Of a DNA stretch of 64,000 nt, positions 33,204 to 40,715 are shown piece after piece. Below the pieces are notes generated by a model. That model did not search any database. It was not told where the DNA came from and worked only from the letters and a program-made list of their open reading frames with translations. Made by a program: the position numbers and the translations under genes. Numbering within the stretch: position 1 is the first letter of the stretch; the number at the start of each line of letters is the position of its first letter. Source of the DNA: Nocardioides sp. T2.26MG-1 (GTDB lineage: Bacteria > Actinomycetota > Actinomycetes > Propionibacteriales > Nocardioidaceae); contig NZ_CATNLZ010000033.1 in the NCBI RefSeq assembly GCF_950101795.1, positions 122,916-186,915 on the forward strand, written 5' to 3'.

Positions 33204-33722
33204 TCAGGGCACCAAGACCGTGAACCCGACCGTGTCCGAGGGCTTGTAGGGCTTGCCGGCCGTGAACGAGAACGTCCGCACGCCGAGGTCGCTGCCCGCG
33301 GGGCAGTCGTGTGCGGACACGCTGACGTAGGCCGTGAGGTTGGCGCCGGCGGACTTGTCCCAGTCGACCGTCACCACGGGGGCCACCGTGGCCGGGTCGA
33401 GGGACGGGTCGGTGAAGGTCAGGCAGTAGACGCCGGTGGCGGGCTTGGTGACCGAGGCGAAGCCGCGGCTGCGGGCCGGGTCGAGGTCCACGGTGCCGTC
33501 CCACGGGACGTAGGCGTAGGCGCGCACCGACAGGGCAGCGCGCGAGCCGGCGCTCAGGTCGGCGGGGTTCACCGCGCCGTCCTTGATCTTCACGCTGGTG
33601 ATCGCGCTGTTGGCGATGTCCTTGGTGCCGATCCGGGTGGCTGCATAGCTGACCCCGCCCATCGAGAGCACGAGGGCCAGGCAGGCCACGAGCATCGCGG
33701 GAGAGGGGATGAGTCGGCGCAC
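33204..33722 (-). CDS. Secreted protein with AYLI-type N-terminus, unknown function
   Basis: A 172-residue exported protein. Residues 1-28 are a signal peptide (MLVACLALVLSMGGVSYA). After it comes the stretch IGTKDIANSAITSVKIKDGAVNPADL, shared by many Nocardioides and Solirubrobacter surface proteins (given here as residues 31-56). The rest is a beta-rich domain with two Cys. It is probably a cell-surface protein; no enzyme motif is visible. It diverges from the acyl-CoA dehydrogenase operon with about 109 bp between starts. Confidence 0.75.
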   Translation of the reverse strand: MRRLIPSPAMLVACLALVLSMGGVSYAATRIGTKDIANSAITSVKIKDGAVNPADLSAGSRAALSVRAYAYVPWDGTVDLDPARSRGFASVTKPATGVYCLTFTDPSLDPATVAPVVTVDWDKSAGANLTAYVSVSAHDCPAGSDLGVRTFSFTAGKPYKPSDTVGFTVLVP

Positions 33723-33831
33723 CCGACCAGCCTAGGCAGCGCGGAGGGCGTCGCTGCGGCGACGCACCGGGCGGCCCGGCGTACCTGCCGGTAGCCTCTG
33801 CCCCACCCACGCCCGACCAACGGAGGTACGG

Positions 33832-34983
33832 ATGCAGCTGGCGCTGTCGGCGGAGGACGCCGAGTTCCGCGACGAGATGCGGGAGTTCTTCACCACCGAG
33901 ATCCCCCAGGAGATCCGCGACGCGGTCCGGGACCAGCGCGAGCTGACCAAGGACCACCTCGTGACGAGCATGCGGATCCTCAACGAGCACGGCCTCGCGG
34001 TACCGAACTGGCCGGTCGAGTGGGGCGGCCGCGACTGGTCGCCGCTGCGCCGCCACATCTGGCACGAGGAGATGCAGCGGGCGTTCGTGCCGGCGCCGCT
34101 CGCGTTCAACGCCACGATGATCGGGCCGGTGATCGCGCAGTTCGGCTCGCAGGAGCTGAAGCAGCGGTTCCTGCCGGCGACGGCCAACCTCGACATCTGG
34201 TGGTCGCAGGGCTTCTCCGAGCCCGACGCCGGCTCCGACCTCGCGTCGCTGCGCACCACCGCGGTCCGCGACGGCGACGAGTACGTCGTCAACGGGCAGA
34301 AGACCTGGACCACGCTCGGGCAGTACGGCGACTGGATCTTCATGCTGGTGCGCACCGACCCCGAGGCCAAGAAGCAGGCCGGCATCTCGATGCTGCTCAT
34401 CGACATGACCTCCCCCGGGGTGGAGGTGCGCCCGATCGAGCTGATCGACGGCGGCCACGAGGTCAACGAGGTGTGGTTCACCGACGTCCGGGTGCCGCTC
34501 GACAACCTGGTCGGCGAGGAGAACCGGGCCTGGGACTACGCGAAGTTCCTGCTCGGCAACGAGCGGGTCGGCGTCGCCCCGGTCGGCGCGACCAAGCGGC
34601 TCCTGGCCCAGGCCAAGGAGTGGGCGGGGCCGCTGCTGGAGGACCCGCTGCTCGCCGCCCGCGTCGCCGAGCTCGAGAACGAGCTGCTCGCGCTCGAGCT
34701 GACCGCGCTGCGCGTGGTCGCGCACTCCGCCGACGGCAAGCCGCACCCGGCGTCGTCGGTGCTCAAGCTCAAGGGGACCGAGCTGCAGCAGGCCGTGACC
34801 GAGCTGGTGGTCGACCTGGCCGGGCCCGCCTCGCTGGCGAGCGGCGCCGGCGACGACTCCGACCTGCCGTGGTGGACACGCCGTTCGACGCCGGTCTACC
34901 TCAACTTCCGCAAGGCCTCGATCTACGGCGGCTCCAACGAGGTGCAGCGCCAGATCATCGCCCGCACGATCCTCGGACTCTGA
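33832..34983 (+). CDS. Acyl-CoA dehydrogenase (first subunit-like)
   Basis: A 383-residue flavoprotein of the FadE/ACAD family: helical N-domain, central beta domain with WWSQGFSEPDAGSDLASLRT near residue 124 and GQKTWTTLGQ near residue 155, and a C-domain ending KASIYGGSNEVQRQIIARTI. It is adjacent to a second ACAD gene (21 bp) and on the same strand, the layout of heteromeric (alpha2-beta2) dehydrogenases used for sterol side chains or other bulky acyl-CoAs. GGAGG precedes the ATG. Confidence 0.92.
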   Translation: MQLALSAEDAEFRDEMREFFTTEIPQEIRDAVRDQRELTKDHLVTSMRILNEHGLAVPNWPVEWGGRDWSPLRRHIWHEEMQRAFVPAPLAFNATMIGPVIAQFGSQELKQRFLPATANLDIWWSQGFSEPDAGSDLASLRTTAVRDGDEYVVNGQKTWTTLGQYGDWIFMLVRTDPEAKKQAGISMLLIDMTSPGVEVRPIELIDGGHEVNEVWFTDVRVPLDNLVGEENRAWDYAKFLLGNERVGVAPVGATKRLLAQAKEWAGPLLEDPLLAARVAELENELLALELTALRVVAHSADGKPHPASSVLKLKGTELQQAVTELVVDLAGPASLASGAGDDSDLPWWTRRSTPVYLNFRKASIYGGSNEVQRQIIARTILGL

Positions 34984-35004
34984 GAGCGCCGGAGAGGAAC
35001 CGAC

Positions 35005-36141
35005 ATGGACTTCACCTACGACGACGAGCAGCAGGCCCTGCGCGAGGCCGTGCGCGGCCTGGTCGGCAAGGCCTACTCCGACTACGAGAACCGCCGCCGG
35101 GCGGTGGCCGAGGACCCCGGGTTCAGCGAGACCGTCTGGCTCCAGCTCGCCGAGATGGGCGTGCTCGGGCTGCCGTTCGAGGAGCAGTACGGCGGCATGG
35201 GGGCCGGCGCGGTCGAGGTGGGGATCGTCGCCCAGGAGCTCGGCCGCGTGCTCGCGCCCGAGCCGTTCCTGACCTCGGTGGTGCTCGCCGGCGGGCTGGT
35301 CGCCGCGGCCGGGTCTGAGGAGCAGAAGGCCGAGCTGCTCGGCGGGCTGTCGTCCGGCGACCTCGTGCTCGCGTTCGCGCACGCCGAGCCCGGGTCGCGC
35401 TGGACCCCGACTGCGGAGGCGGTGCGCGCCGAGAGCGCCGGGACCGGGTGGGCGCTGAGCGGGGTCAAGGAGCCGGTGCCGCACGGCGCCCGCGCCGACC
35501 TGCTCGTCGTCAGTGCCGCGCTCCCCGACGGCGGGACCGGGCTGTTCGTGGTGCGCGGTCCTGGCGTCGTACGCGACGGCTACCGCACCCACGACAGCGG
35601 GCGCGCCGCCCGGGTCGTGCTCGATGCGACACCGGCCACGCCGCTCGGCACCGCCGAGGACCGGACCGGCATCATCGCGCGGGTCCTCGACGCCGCGCGG
35701 GTGGCCGCCTGCAACGAGGCCGTGGGGCTGATGGAGGTCGCGCTCGACCTGACGGCGTCGTACCTCAAGAGCCGCAAGCAGTTCGGCGTCACGCTCAACA
35801 CCTTCCAGTCGCTGACGTTCCGCTCCGCGGACATGTACGTGTCGCTCGAGCTGGCGCGCAGCATGGCGCTGTGGGCGTCGATGGTGCTCGACGGCGGCTC
35901 CGGCGAGGAGACGTCCGTGGCGGCGTCACGCGCCTCCCTGCAGGTCAGCCGCGCCGGGCGGCACGTCGGCCAGGAGGCGATCCAGCTGCACGGCGGCATC
36001 GGCATGACGGCCGAGTACAGCGTCGGCAGCTACACCAGCCGGCTCACCGCGCTCGACCACCTGCTCGGCGACGGCGACCACCACCTCGGCCTGCTGGCCG
36101 CGGGCGTCAGCGGCTACGACGAGGTGGACCCGCTGCCCTGA
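35005..36141 (+). CDS. Acyl-CoA dehydrogenase (second subunit-like)
   Basis: A 378-residue ACAD. It has QYGGMGAGAVEVGIVAQELGR near residue 54 (21-residue span), the helical C-domain SRKQFGVTLNTFQSLTFRSAD near residue 256, and LHGGIGMTAEYSVG near residue 329. The central FAD/substrate loop is more divergent than in the first gene. The two genes are tandem with a 21-bp gap and GAGAGGAA Shine-Dalgarno. Such pairs form mixed complexes in which one subunit supplies the catalytic base and the other FAD contacts. Confidence 0.9.
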   Translation: MDFTYDDEQQALREAVRGLVGKAYSDYENRRRAVAEDPGFSETVWLQLAEMGVLGLPFEEQYGGMGAGAVEVGIVAQELGRVLAPEPFLTSVVLAGGLVAAAGSEEQKAELLGGLSSGDLVLAFAHAEPGSRWTPTAEAVRAESAGTGWALSGVKEPVPHGARADLLVVSAALPDGGTGLFVVRGPGVVRDGYRTHDSGRAARVVLDATPATPLGTAEDRTGIIARVLDAARVAACNEAVGLMEVALDLTASYLKSRKQFGVTLNTFQSLTFRSADMYVSLELARSMALWASMVLDGGSGEETSVAASRASLQVSRAGRHVGQEAIQLHGGIGMTAEYSVGSYTSRLTALDHLLGDGDHHLGLLAAGVSGYDEVDPLP

Positions 36142-36259
36142 CCGGGCCGCCGGTGACCTTCTGCCCGGGCGCCGCGAGCACCCGGACCCTGGTGAGCGCG
36201 GTCACCGCGCAGCACTGTGGAGGGTGCAGGAGAAGGCTCACGAGAGGAAGGAGCAGGGC

Positions 36260-36676
36260 ATGTCCACCATGGCCGTACGTGCCTCCAACCGCCTCGCCGA
36301 CATGGTCGACTGGCTGGAGTCGGGACCGAGCCTCGCGTTGAGGGACGGCGACCGCTTCGTGCGGGTCGAGGACTTCGAGCGGGACGGGTCGTACGTGGTC
36401 CGCGCCGAGCTGCCGGGCGTCGACCCCGACAAGGACATCGAGGTCAGCGTCGAGGGCGACTACCTGACGATCCACGGCGAGCGCCGTGAGGAGGTCCGGG
36501 AGAAGAACCGCAGCGAGTTCCGCTACGGCTCGTTCTCGCGGAGTCTGCGGATGCCCGCCGGGGCGGACTCGTCGTCGGTCCAGGCGACCTACCGCGACGG
36601 GATCCTCGAGGTCGTCGTGCCGCTCGGCGAGGAGCGTGCGCACACGCAGGTGCCGGTCACCCGCGGCGACAGCTGA
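36260..36676 (+). CDS. Hsp20/alpha-crystallin family small heat-shock protein
   Basis: A 138-residue chaperone that binds unfolding proteins. The alpha-crystallin domain runs from about residue 35 to 125 and includes YVVRAELPGVDPDKDIEVSV, GDYLTIHGER and the C-terminal DGILEVVVPL; short N-terminal arm. The ATG is preceded by AGGAAGGAG. It may be stress-regulated (similar proteins are HspX- or Hsp18-like). The next gene begins 156 bp downstream. Confidence 0.92.
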   Translation: MSTMAVRASNRLADMVDWLESGPSLALRDGDRFVRVEDFERDGSYVVRAELPGVDPDKDIEVSVEGDYLTIHGERREEVREKNRSEFRYGSFSRSLRMPAGADSSSVQATYRDGILEVVVPLGEERAHTQVPVTRGDS

Positions 36677-36768
36677 CCGTCGTTCACCGACCGCCGACGG
36701 CCGCCGGCGGCGAGTGATGTCTGCCCGGTGCCGGTCCCCGGCGACTCACGCGAACCCCCGAGGCACAA

Positions 36769-36813
36769 GGTCCGTACGTCCTGCGGACCCGGGACTCTGG
36801 GCCGTGCGGTCCC
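36769..36813. promoter_or_regulatory. Two stacked inverted repeats upstream of the DUF4389 gene
   Basis: GGTCCG (36769-36774) pairs with CGGACC (36784-36789). GGGAC (36791-36795) pairs with GTCCC (36809-36813). Both end within 20-45 bp of the ATG. The GGGACT half resembles a DosR-type half-site but the match is partial. Confidence 0.3.
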
Positions 36814-36832
36814 AGGACAGCACGCTGGTGCC

Positions 36833-37522
36833 ATGAGTACGCACGCCTATCCCGTCCGCGTCGACGCCACCCTCCAGGAGCCGCTCAACCGCGGGTTGTG
36901 GCTCGCGAAGTGGCTGTTGGCGATCCCGCACTTCATCGTGCTGTTCTTCCTCTGGATCGCGTTCGTGGCCCTCAGCGTGGTCGCGCTCTTCGCGATCCTG
37001 TTCACCGGCCGCTACCCCCGCGGCATCTTCGACTTCAACGTCGGCGTGCTGCGCTGGTGCTGGCGGGTCGGCTACTACAGCTACAGCGCCCTCGGCACGG
37101 ACCGCTACCCGCCGTTCTCCCTGCGGGAGGAGCCCGACTATCCCGCCCACCTCGAGATCGCCTATCCCGAGCACCTCTCGCGCGGGCTGGTCCTCGTGAA
37201 GTGGTGGCTGCTGGCGATCCCGCACTACCTGGTGATCGGGTTCTTCATGGGCTCGGGCTGGTACGTCACCCAGGACGACAGCTCCCCCGCCCTGTGGGGC
37301 GCCGGCCTGATCGGCGTGCTGGTGCTGGTCGCCGCGGTCGCGCTGCTGTTCACGGGCCGCTACCCGCACAGCGTGTTCGACCTGGTCCTGGGCCTCAACC
37401 GCTGGGTGCTGCGCGTGGCGGCGTACGCCGCGCTGATGACCGACGAGTACCCGCCGTTCCGGCTCGACCTCGGCGGCGCCGACCCGGCCTCGCTCCCGGT
37501 GGGAGGGACGCCGGCGCCGTGA
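36833..37522 (+). CDS. DUF4389 membrane protein
   Basis: A 229-residue membrane protein made of two similar halves: each has a WLLAIPHxxV helix, then LFTGRYP and F...GxxRW, followed by YPPF. This is the duplicated DUF4389 unit. About four transmembrane helices with Pro-rich loops. Function unknown; many actinobacteria carry such proteins near stress genes. Start ATG. Confidence 0.85.
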   Translation: MSTHAYPVRVDATLQEPLNRGLWLAKWLLAIPHFIVLFFLWIAFVALSVVALFAILFTGRYPRGIFDFNVGVLRWCWRVGYYSYSALGTDRYPPFSLREEPDYPAHLEIAYPEHLSRGLVLVKWWLLAIPHYLVIGFFMGSGWYVTQDDSSPALWGAGLIGVLVLVAAVALLFTGRYPHSVFDLVLGLNRWVLRVAAYAALMTDEYPPFRLDLGGADPASLPVGGTPAP

Positions 37523-37608
37523 CCACGCACGCCGGCACCCGCCCGGTCGCCAGTCCGGCCATCCATGCCTGCGGACGGTCGGGATCGTCGACTCCGCGAT
37601 CGGCGTGA

Positions 37609-37812
37609 TCAGCGGCCCGGTGCACCTGGTCCAGGCGTTGGTGCGTCCGGAGGTCCGCCCTGGGTGAGGCTGCCGTCGAGCCGCTCCCGGAGCCGGTCGC
37701 GCACCTCCTCGGGGGTCAGTTGCGCGCGTTGACGCTGGTCGCGCGCGATGATGGCTCCGGTGGCGGCCACCCCGGCCACCCCTGCCAGCCCGAGCCACTT
37801 CCACAGCTTCAC
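37609..37812 (-). CDS. Small membrane protein
   Basis: A 67-residue protein with one N-terminal hydrophobic helix (KLWKWLGLAGVAGVAATGAIIA), then a charged helix (TPEEVRDRLRERLDG) and a Pro-rich tail. The GTG start has GAGGAG 9 nt upstream. It diverges from the NlpC/P60-like gene with only 15 bp between start codons, so the two messages must overlap or be leaderless. Function unknown; it may be a small anchor or toxin-like peptide. Confidence 0.6.
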   Translation of the reverse strand: MKLWKWLGLAGVAGVAATGAIIARDQRQRAQLTPEEVRDRLRERLDGSLTQGGPPDAPTPGPGAPGR

Positions 37813-37827
37813 GAGGGACTCCTCTCC

Positions 37828-38475
37828 ATGACGTCCAGGACGCACCCGAGCGGCCCGACCGGCTCCACGCTCTCGCTCGAGGAGGCCGTCGACCTGACCC
37901 GCACCGGCGACCTCTGGCTGTTCCGCGGCCGTTCGACCGCAGACCACGCTATCCGGGTCCTGACCAACGCGCCGGTCAACCACGTCGGCATGGCCGTCGT
38001 GCTCGACGACCTGCCGCCCCTGATGTGGCACGCCGAGCTCGGCAAGGGCCTGCTGGACGTCTGGACCCACAGCCACCACCGCGGCGTGCAGCTGCACGAC
38101 CTGCGCTCCGCGGTGGAGCAGTGGACCGGCCGCTACGAGCAGCGGGCCTGGCTGCGCCAGCTCGACGCGTCGGTCACCCCGACCATGGAGGACGCGGTGC
38201 TGCAGACGATCGCGCGCCTGGACGGCACCCCGTTTCCGCCCACCGCCGCCCTGATCGGCCGGTGGGCGCGCGGCCGGGTCCGCCGCCCGGCGCCGGCCGA
38301 GCTGACCTACTGCGCCGAGGTGGTGGCGGCGACGTACACCGCGATGGGCCTGCTCGACGGCCGCCGGCCCACCAACTACTACGACCCCGGGAGGTTCTGG
38401 TCGGGTGACGACCTGGAGCTGCTGCGGGGCGCCCGGCTGAGCGACGAGATCGAGGTGCTCGCTCAGCGCAGGTAG
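37828..38475 (+). CDS. Permuted NlpC/P60 (YiiX/YaeF-like) papain-type enzyme
   Basis: A 215-residue protein. GDLWLFRGRS, then NHVGMAVV near residue 51 (candidate catalytic His) and YCAEVVAATY near residue 151 (candidate Cys) appear in the His-before-Cys order of permuted NlpC/P60 (C92) enzymes, which act as amidases or acyltransferases on wall or lipid amides. No signal peptide is obvious. The ATG lies 15 bp from the divergent small membrane gene. Substrate not predicted. Confidence 0.75.
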   Translation: MTSRTHPSGPTGSTLSLEEAVDLTRTGDLWLFRGRSTADHAIRVLTNAPVNHVGMAVVLDDLPPLMWHAELGKGLLDVWTHSHHRGVQLHDLRSAVEQWTGRYEQRAWLRQLDASVTPTMEDAVLQTIARLDGTPFPPTAALIGRWARGRVRRPAPAELTYCAEVVAATYTAMGLLDGRRPTNYYDPGRFWSGDDLELLRGARLSDEIEVLAQRR

Positions 38476-38498
38476 GCCTCGACGGCCGACGGCGATCT

Positions 38499-38516
38499 AT
38501 GTACCATTTGGTACAT
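38499..38516. promoter_or_regulatory. Perfect palindromic operator over the SRPBCC promoter
   Basis: ATGTACCA (38499-38506) and TGGTACAT (38509-38516) form a perfect 18-bp palindrome that runs into the start codon (38515-38517). TACCAT (38502-38507) is placed as a leaderless -10, 7 nt before the ATG. The TetR encoded two genes down is the obvious ligand. Confidence 0.75.
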
Positions 38517-38949
38517 GTTGCGCGTGTTCACCACCTCCCGCCATGTCGACGCCTCCCCCGACCGGGTCTGGGAGGTCCTCGTCGACGTCGCCCGCTGGCC
38601 GGAGTGGACCCCGACCATCGACAGCGTGCACCGCCTCGACGACGGGCCGTTCGCGGTCGGCTCCCGGGCCGAGGTGCGGCAGCCGCGGCTGCCGAAGGCG
38701 ACCTGGGAGGTGACCGAGCTCGTGGCCGGGCGGCGCTTCACCTGGGAGGCGAGCGGCCCCGGGATGCGCACGATCGGCCGGCACGAGGTGGTCGCCGACG
38801 GCACCGGCAGCACGGTCACGCTCGGCATCGAGCAGGCCGGGCCGATGGGTGCCGTCGCCGCCCTGGTGTGGCGCCGGCTCACCCAGCGCTACATCGAGCT
38901 CGAGGCCCTGAGCCTGGCCGCGCGCGTCACCGGCAGCCCGGCCGCGTGA
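38515..38949 (+). CDS. SRPBCC (START-like) family protein
   Basis: A 144-residue single-domain protein with the START/polyketide-cyclase fold: the N-terminal RHVDASPDRVWEVLVDVARWPEW and the typical beta/alpha ending LVWRRLTQRYIELEALSL. It binds a hydrophobic ligand in its cavity; its role is likely linked to that of the following TetR regulator. The ATG overlaps the operator, and the TGA overlaps the TetR GTG start. Confidence 0.88.
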   Translation: MLRVFTTSRHVDASPDRVWEVLVDVARWPEWTPTIDSVHRLDDGPFAVGSRAEVRQPRLPKATWEVTELVAGRRFTWEASGPGMRTIGRHEVVADGTGSTVTLGIEQAGPMGAVAALVWRRLTQRYIELEALSLAARVTGSPAA

Positions 38950-39527
38950 CGCCGGGCGTGGGCCCGCGCGAGCGCCTCCTCGACGCGACGATCATCCACT
39001 TCGGCCACCACGGAGTCGGCGACACCAGCCTGCGGGCGATCGCCACTGCGGTGGGCACCAGCCATCGGATGCTGATCTACCACTTCGGGTCGCGCGAGGG
39101 GCTGCTCGCCGAGGTCACGCGCGAGGTCGAGGCGCGGCAGCGCGCGCTGATGACCGCGACGTACGACGCCGGGCTGCCGCCCCGCGAGGCGGCCGCGACG
39201 TACTGGGAGCAGACGGTCGAGGCGACGCTGCGGTACGGCCCGCTGTTCTTCGAGCTCGCGGCACACGCCATGCAGGGCAAGGCGCACGCCGCCGTCCTGC
39301 GTGAGGAGCTGATCGCGGCGTGGTTGCCGTCGGTGACGGCCCTGTGTCTCGAGCTCGGCGTCCCCGAGGCCGAGGCCGAGACGCATGCGCGTCTCGCCCT
39401 CGGCGCCGCCCGGGGTCTGCTCGTCGACCTGTTGGTGACGGGTCAGCGCGCCGAGGTCGCGCTGGCCGCGGACCTGCTCACCCGGCTGCTGATGCTGTCC
39501 GCCGAGACCGGCGGTGTCCAGCGGTGA
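38946..39527 (+). CDS. TetR family regulator
   Basis: A 193-residue regulator. The HTH is near residues 20-55 (ATAVGTSHRMLIYHFGSREGL). The rest is a helical effector domain. It starts at GTG inside the SRPBCC stop (TGA overlap). The perfect palindrome at the operon's start codon is likely its operator, giving an autoregulated two-gene unit. The ligand may be the same small hydrophobic molecule that fits the SRPBCC protein, by inference. Confidence 0.88.
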   Translation: MTPGVGPRERLLDATIIHFGHHGVGDTSLRAIATAVGTSHRMLIYHFGSREGLLAEVTREVEARQRALMTATYDAGLPPREAAATYWEQTVEATLRYGPLFFELAAHAMQGKAHAAVLREELIAAWLPSVTALCLELGVPEAEAETHARLALGAARGLLVDLLVTGQRAEVALAADLLTRLLMLSAETGGVQR

Positions 39528-39534
39528 GGGTGGG

Positions 39535-40038
39535 TCAGGCCGGGGCGCCCTGCGACTTCCAGTACTCGTTGAGCGCGTTGTTGGTCTTCACGAACCACAC
39601 GATCGCGCCGACCAGGAAGAACCAGCCCAGCAGCAGGAACCACAGGCCGGTCATCGCGGTGACCGGGGCCTTCTGGCCACGGCGCTCGTAGAGCTTGCCG
39701 ACCTCGTTGGAGGACAGGAACGGCATCACGATGCTGACGAAGATCGCCAGGATCAGCGCGACCGCGCCGCCGATGCCCTCACCGGTGTGCTGCTTCATCT
39801 CCTCGTGGGTCTTGTAGTACCAGAACCAGCCGTAGATGCCGAGCGTGACGATGCTCAGCAGGATGCAGGTGCCGGTGCTGCGGACCTGACCGATCGGTCC
39901 GGCGGCCGGGGCTGCGTGGGAGGGGCCGGCGTACGCCGGGGCGGCCGGCGCCGCGGGTGCGGGCGTGGCCTCGCCGAAGGGCGGCGGAACAGTCGAGCTC
40001 TCGGGGCTGACAGGGGTCGGATCATTGCTCTCGGTCAT
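39535..40038 (-). CDS. DUF4234 membrane protein
   Basis: A 167-residue protein: a Pro/Ala-rich cytoplasmic N-terminus (about 50 residues), then LLSIVTLGIYGWFWYYKTHEEM near residue 58, the DUF4234 signature, and about three to four helices. Function unknown, common in actinobacteria. It converges on the TetR gene with 7 bp between. Confidence 0.85.
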   Translation of the reverse strand: MTESNDPTPVSPESSTVPPPFGEATPAPAAPAAPAYAGPSHAAPAAGPIGQVRSTGTCILLSIVTLGIYGWFWYYKTHEEMKQHTGEGIGGAVALILAIFVSIVMPFLSSNEVGKLYERRGQKAPVTAMTGLWFLLLGWFFLVGAIVWFVKTNNALNEYWKSQGAPA

Positions 40039-40113
40039 GGGTCAGAGGCTAAGGGCCCCAGGTGCCCGGCGCACCCCATACCGGGAATCGCGGCCGCGGA
40101 CTGGACCGGCCGA

Positions 40114-40245
40114 TCAGCGCCGCAGGAGCCGCAGGTCGAGCTCGACCTGGGCCTGCTGGCGGCGGCGCAGCTCGGCCAGGCGCGCCTCCAGGTCCTGGCC
40201 TCGGGGCGCGCGCCGGGAACGGCGGCGCACGGACGGTGGGTTCAT
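40114..40245 (-). CDS. Small basic coiled-coil-like protein, 43 residues
   Basis: A short frame from ATG 40245 to TGA 40114. It encodes a very basic start (MNPPSVRRRSRRAPRG) and a helix rich in Leu, Arg and Gln (QDLEARLAELRRRQQAQVEL). GGGGGA sits 5 nt before the ATG, and another in-frame ATG is three codons upstream. It lies alone between two divergent-type genes. The Shine-Dalgarno and codon bias support it; no homolog test was possible. Confidence 0.45.
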   Translation of the reverse strand: MNPPSVRRRSRRAPRGQDLEARLAELRRRQQAQVELDLRLLRR

Positions 40246-40374
40246 GTCCCCCATGGTGGCCACCCAGCCTGAGGATCCGCTTCCGATTAACCGTCAACGA
40301 CCTGTGCGAGCGCCTGTCCACAGGTCGCGGCACGGACCTCGCGGCGCCCGTGCCGCGGACGTAGTCTGGCGCCC

Positions 40375-40695
40375 ATGCCCATGACGCCCGCCGAGGTCGA
40401 ACGCAAGGTCCGCCAGCTCGACAACGACGTGCAGTCGATCTACGAGCTGCTGATGGGCATCCAGAGCACCCAGACCCGCCACACCAACCGCCTGCACGAG
40501 CTCGGTGAGGACGTCGGAGCACTCAGCGCCAAGGTCGACTCCCTCGAGGGCAGGTTCGACTCCCTCGAGGGCAGGTTCGACTCCCTCGAGGGCAGGTTCG
40601 ACTCCCTCGACGCCAAGGTCGGCTCCCTCGACACCAAGGTCGAGACCCTGGGCAGCCAGATGAGCGAGGTCCTGGAGCTCCTCCGCGCTCGCTGA
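40375..40695 (+). CDS. Coiled-coil protein with heptad repeats
   Basis: A 106-residue helical protein. The first 50 residues are a helix with LDNDVQSIYELLMGIQ. From residue about 55 to 90 come seven-residue units (DSLEGRF x3, then DSLDAKV and GSLDTKV), which form a continuous coiled coil. A 21-bp tandem repeat encodes them. An in-frame ATG two codons later is possible. It probably forms a trimer or dimer; partners unknown. Confidence 0.75.
   Translation: MPMTPAEVERKVRQLDNDVQSIYELLMGIQSTQTRHTNRLHELGEDVGALSAKVDSLEGRFDSLEGRFDSLEGRFDSLDAKVGSLDTKVETLGSQMSEVLELLRAR
40537..40641 (+). repeat. 21-bp tandem repeat coding a coiled-coil heptad
   Basis: Five units of 21 nt starting GACTCCCTCGA; the first three are identical (GACTCCCTCGAGGGCAGGTT plus C) and the last two are diverged. 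One unit is one heptad. Confidence 0.9.
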
Positions 40696-40715
40696 CCTCT
40701 CTCGACCGGGCCCGG

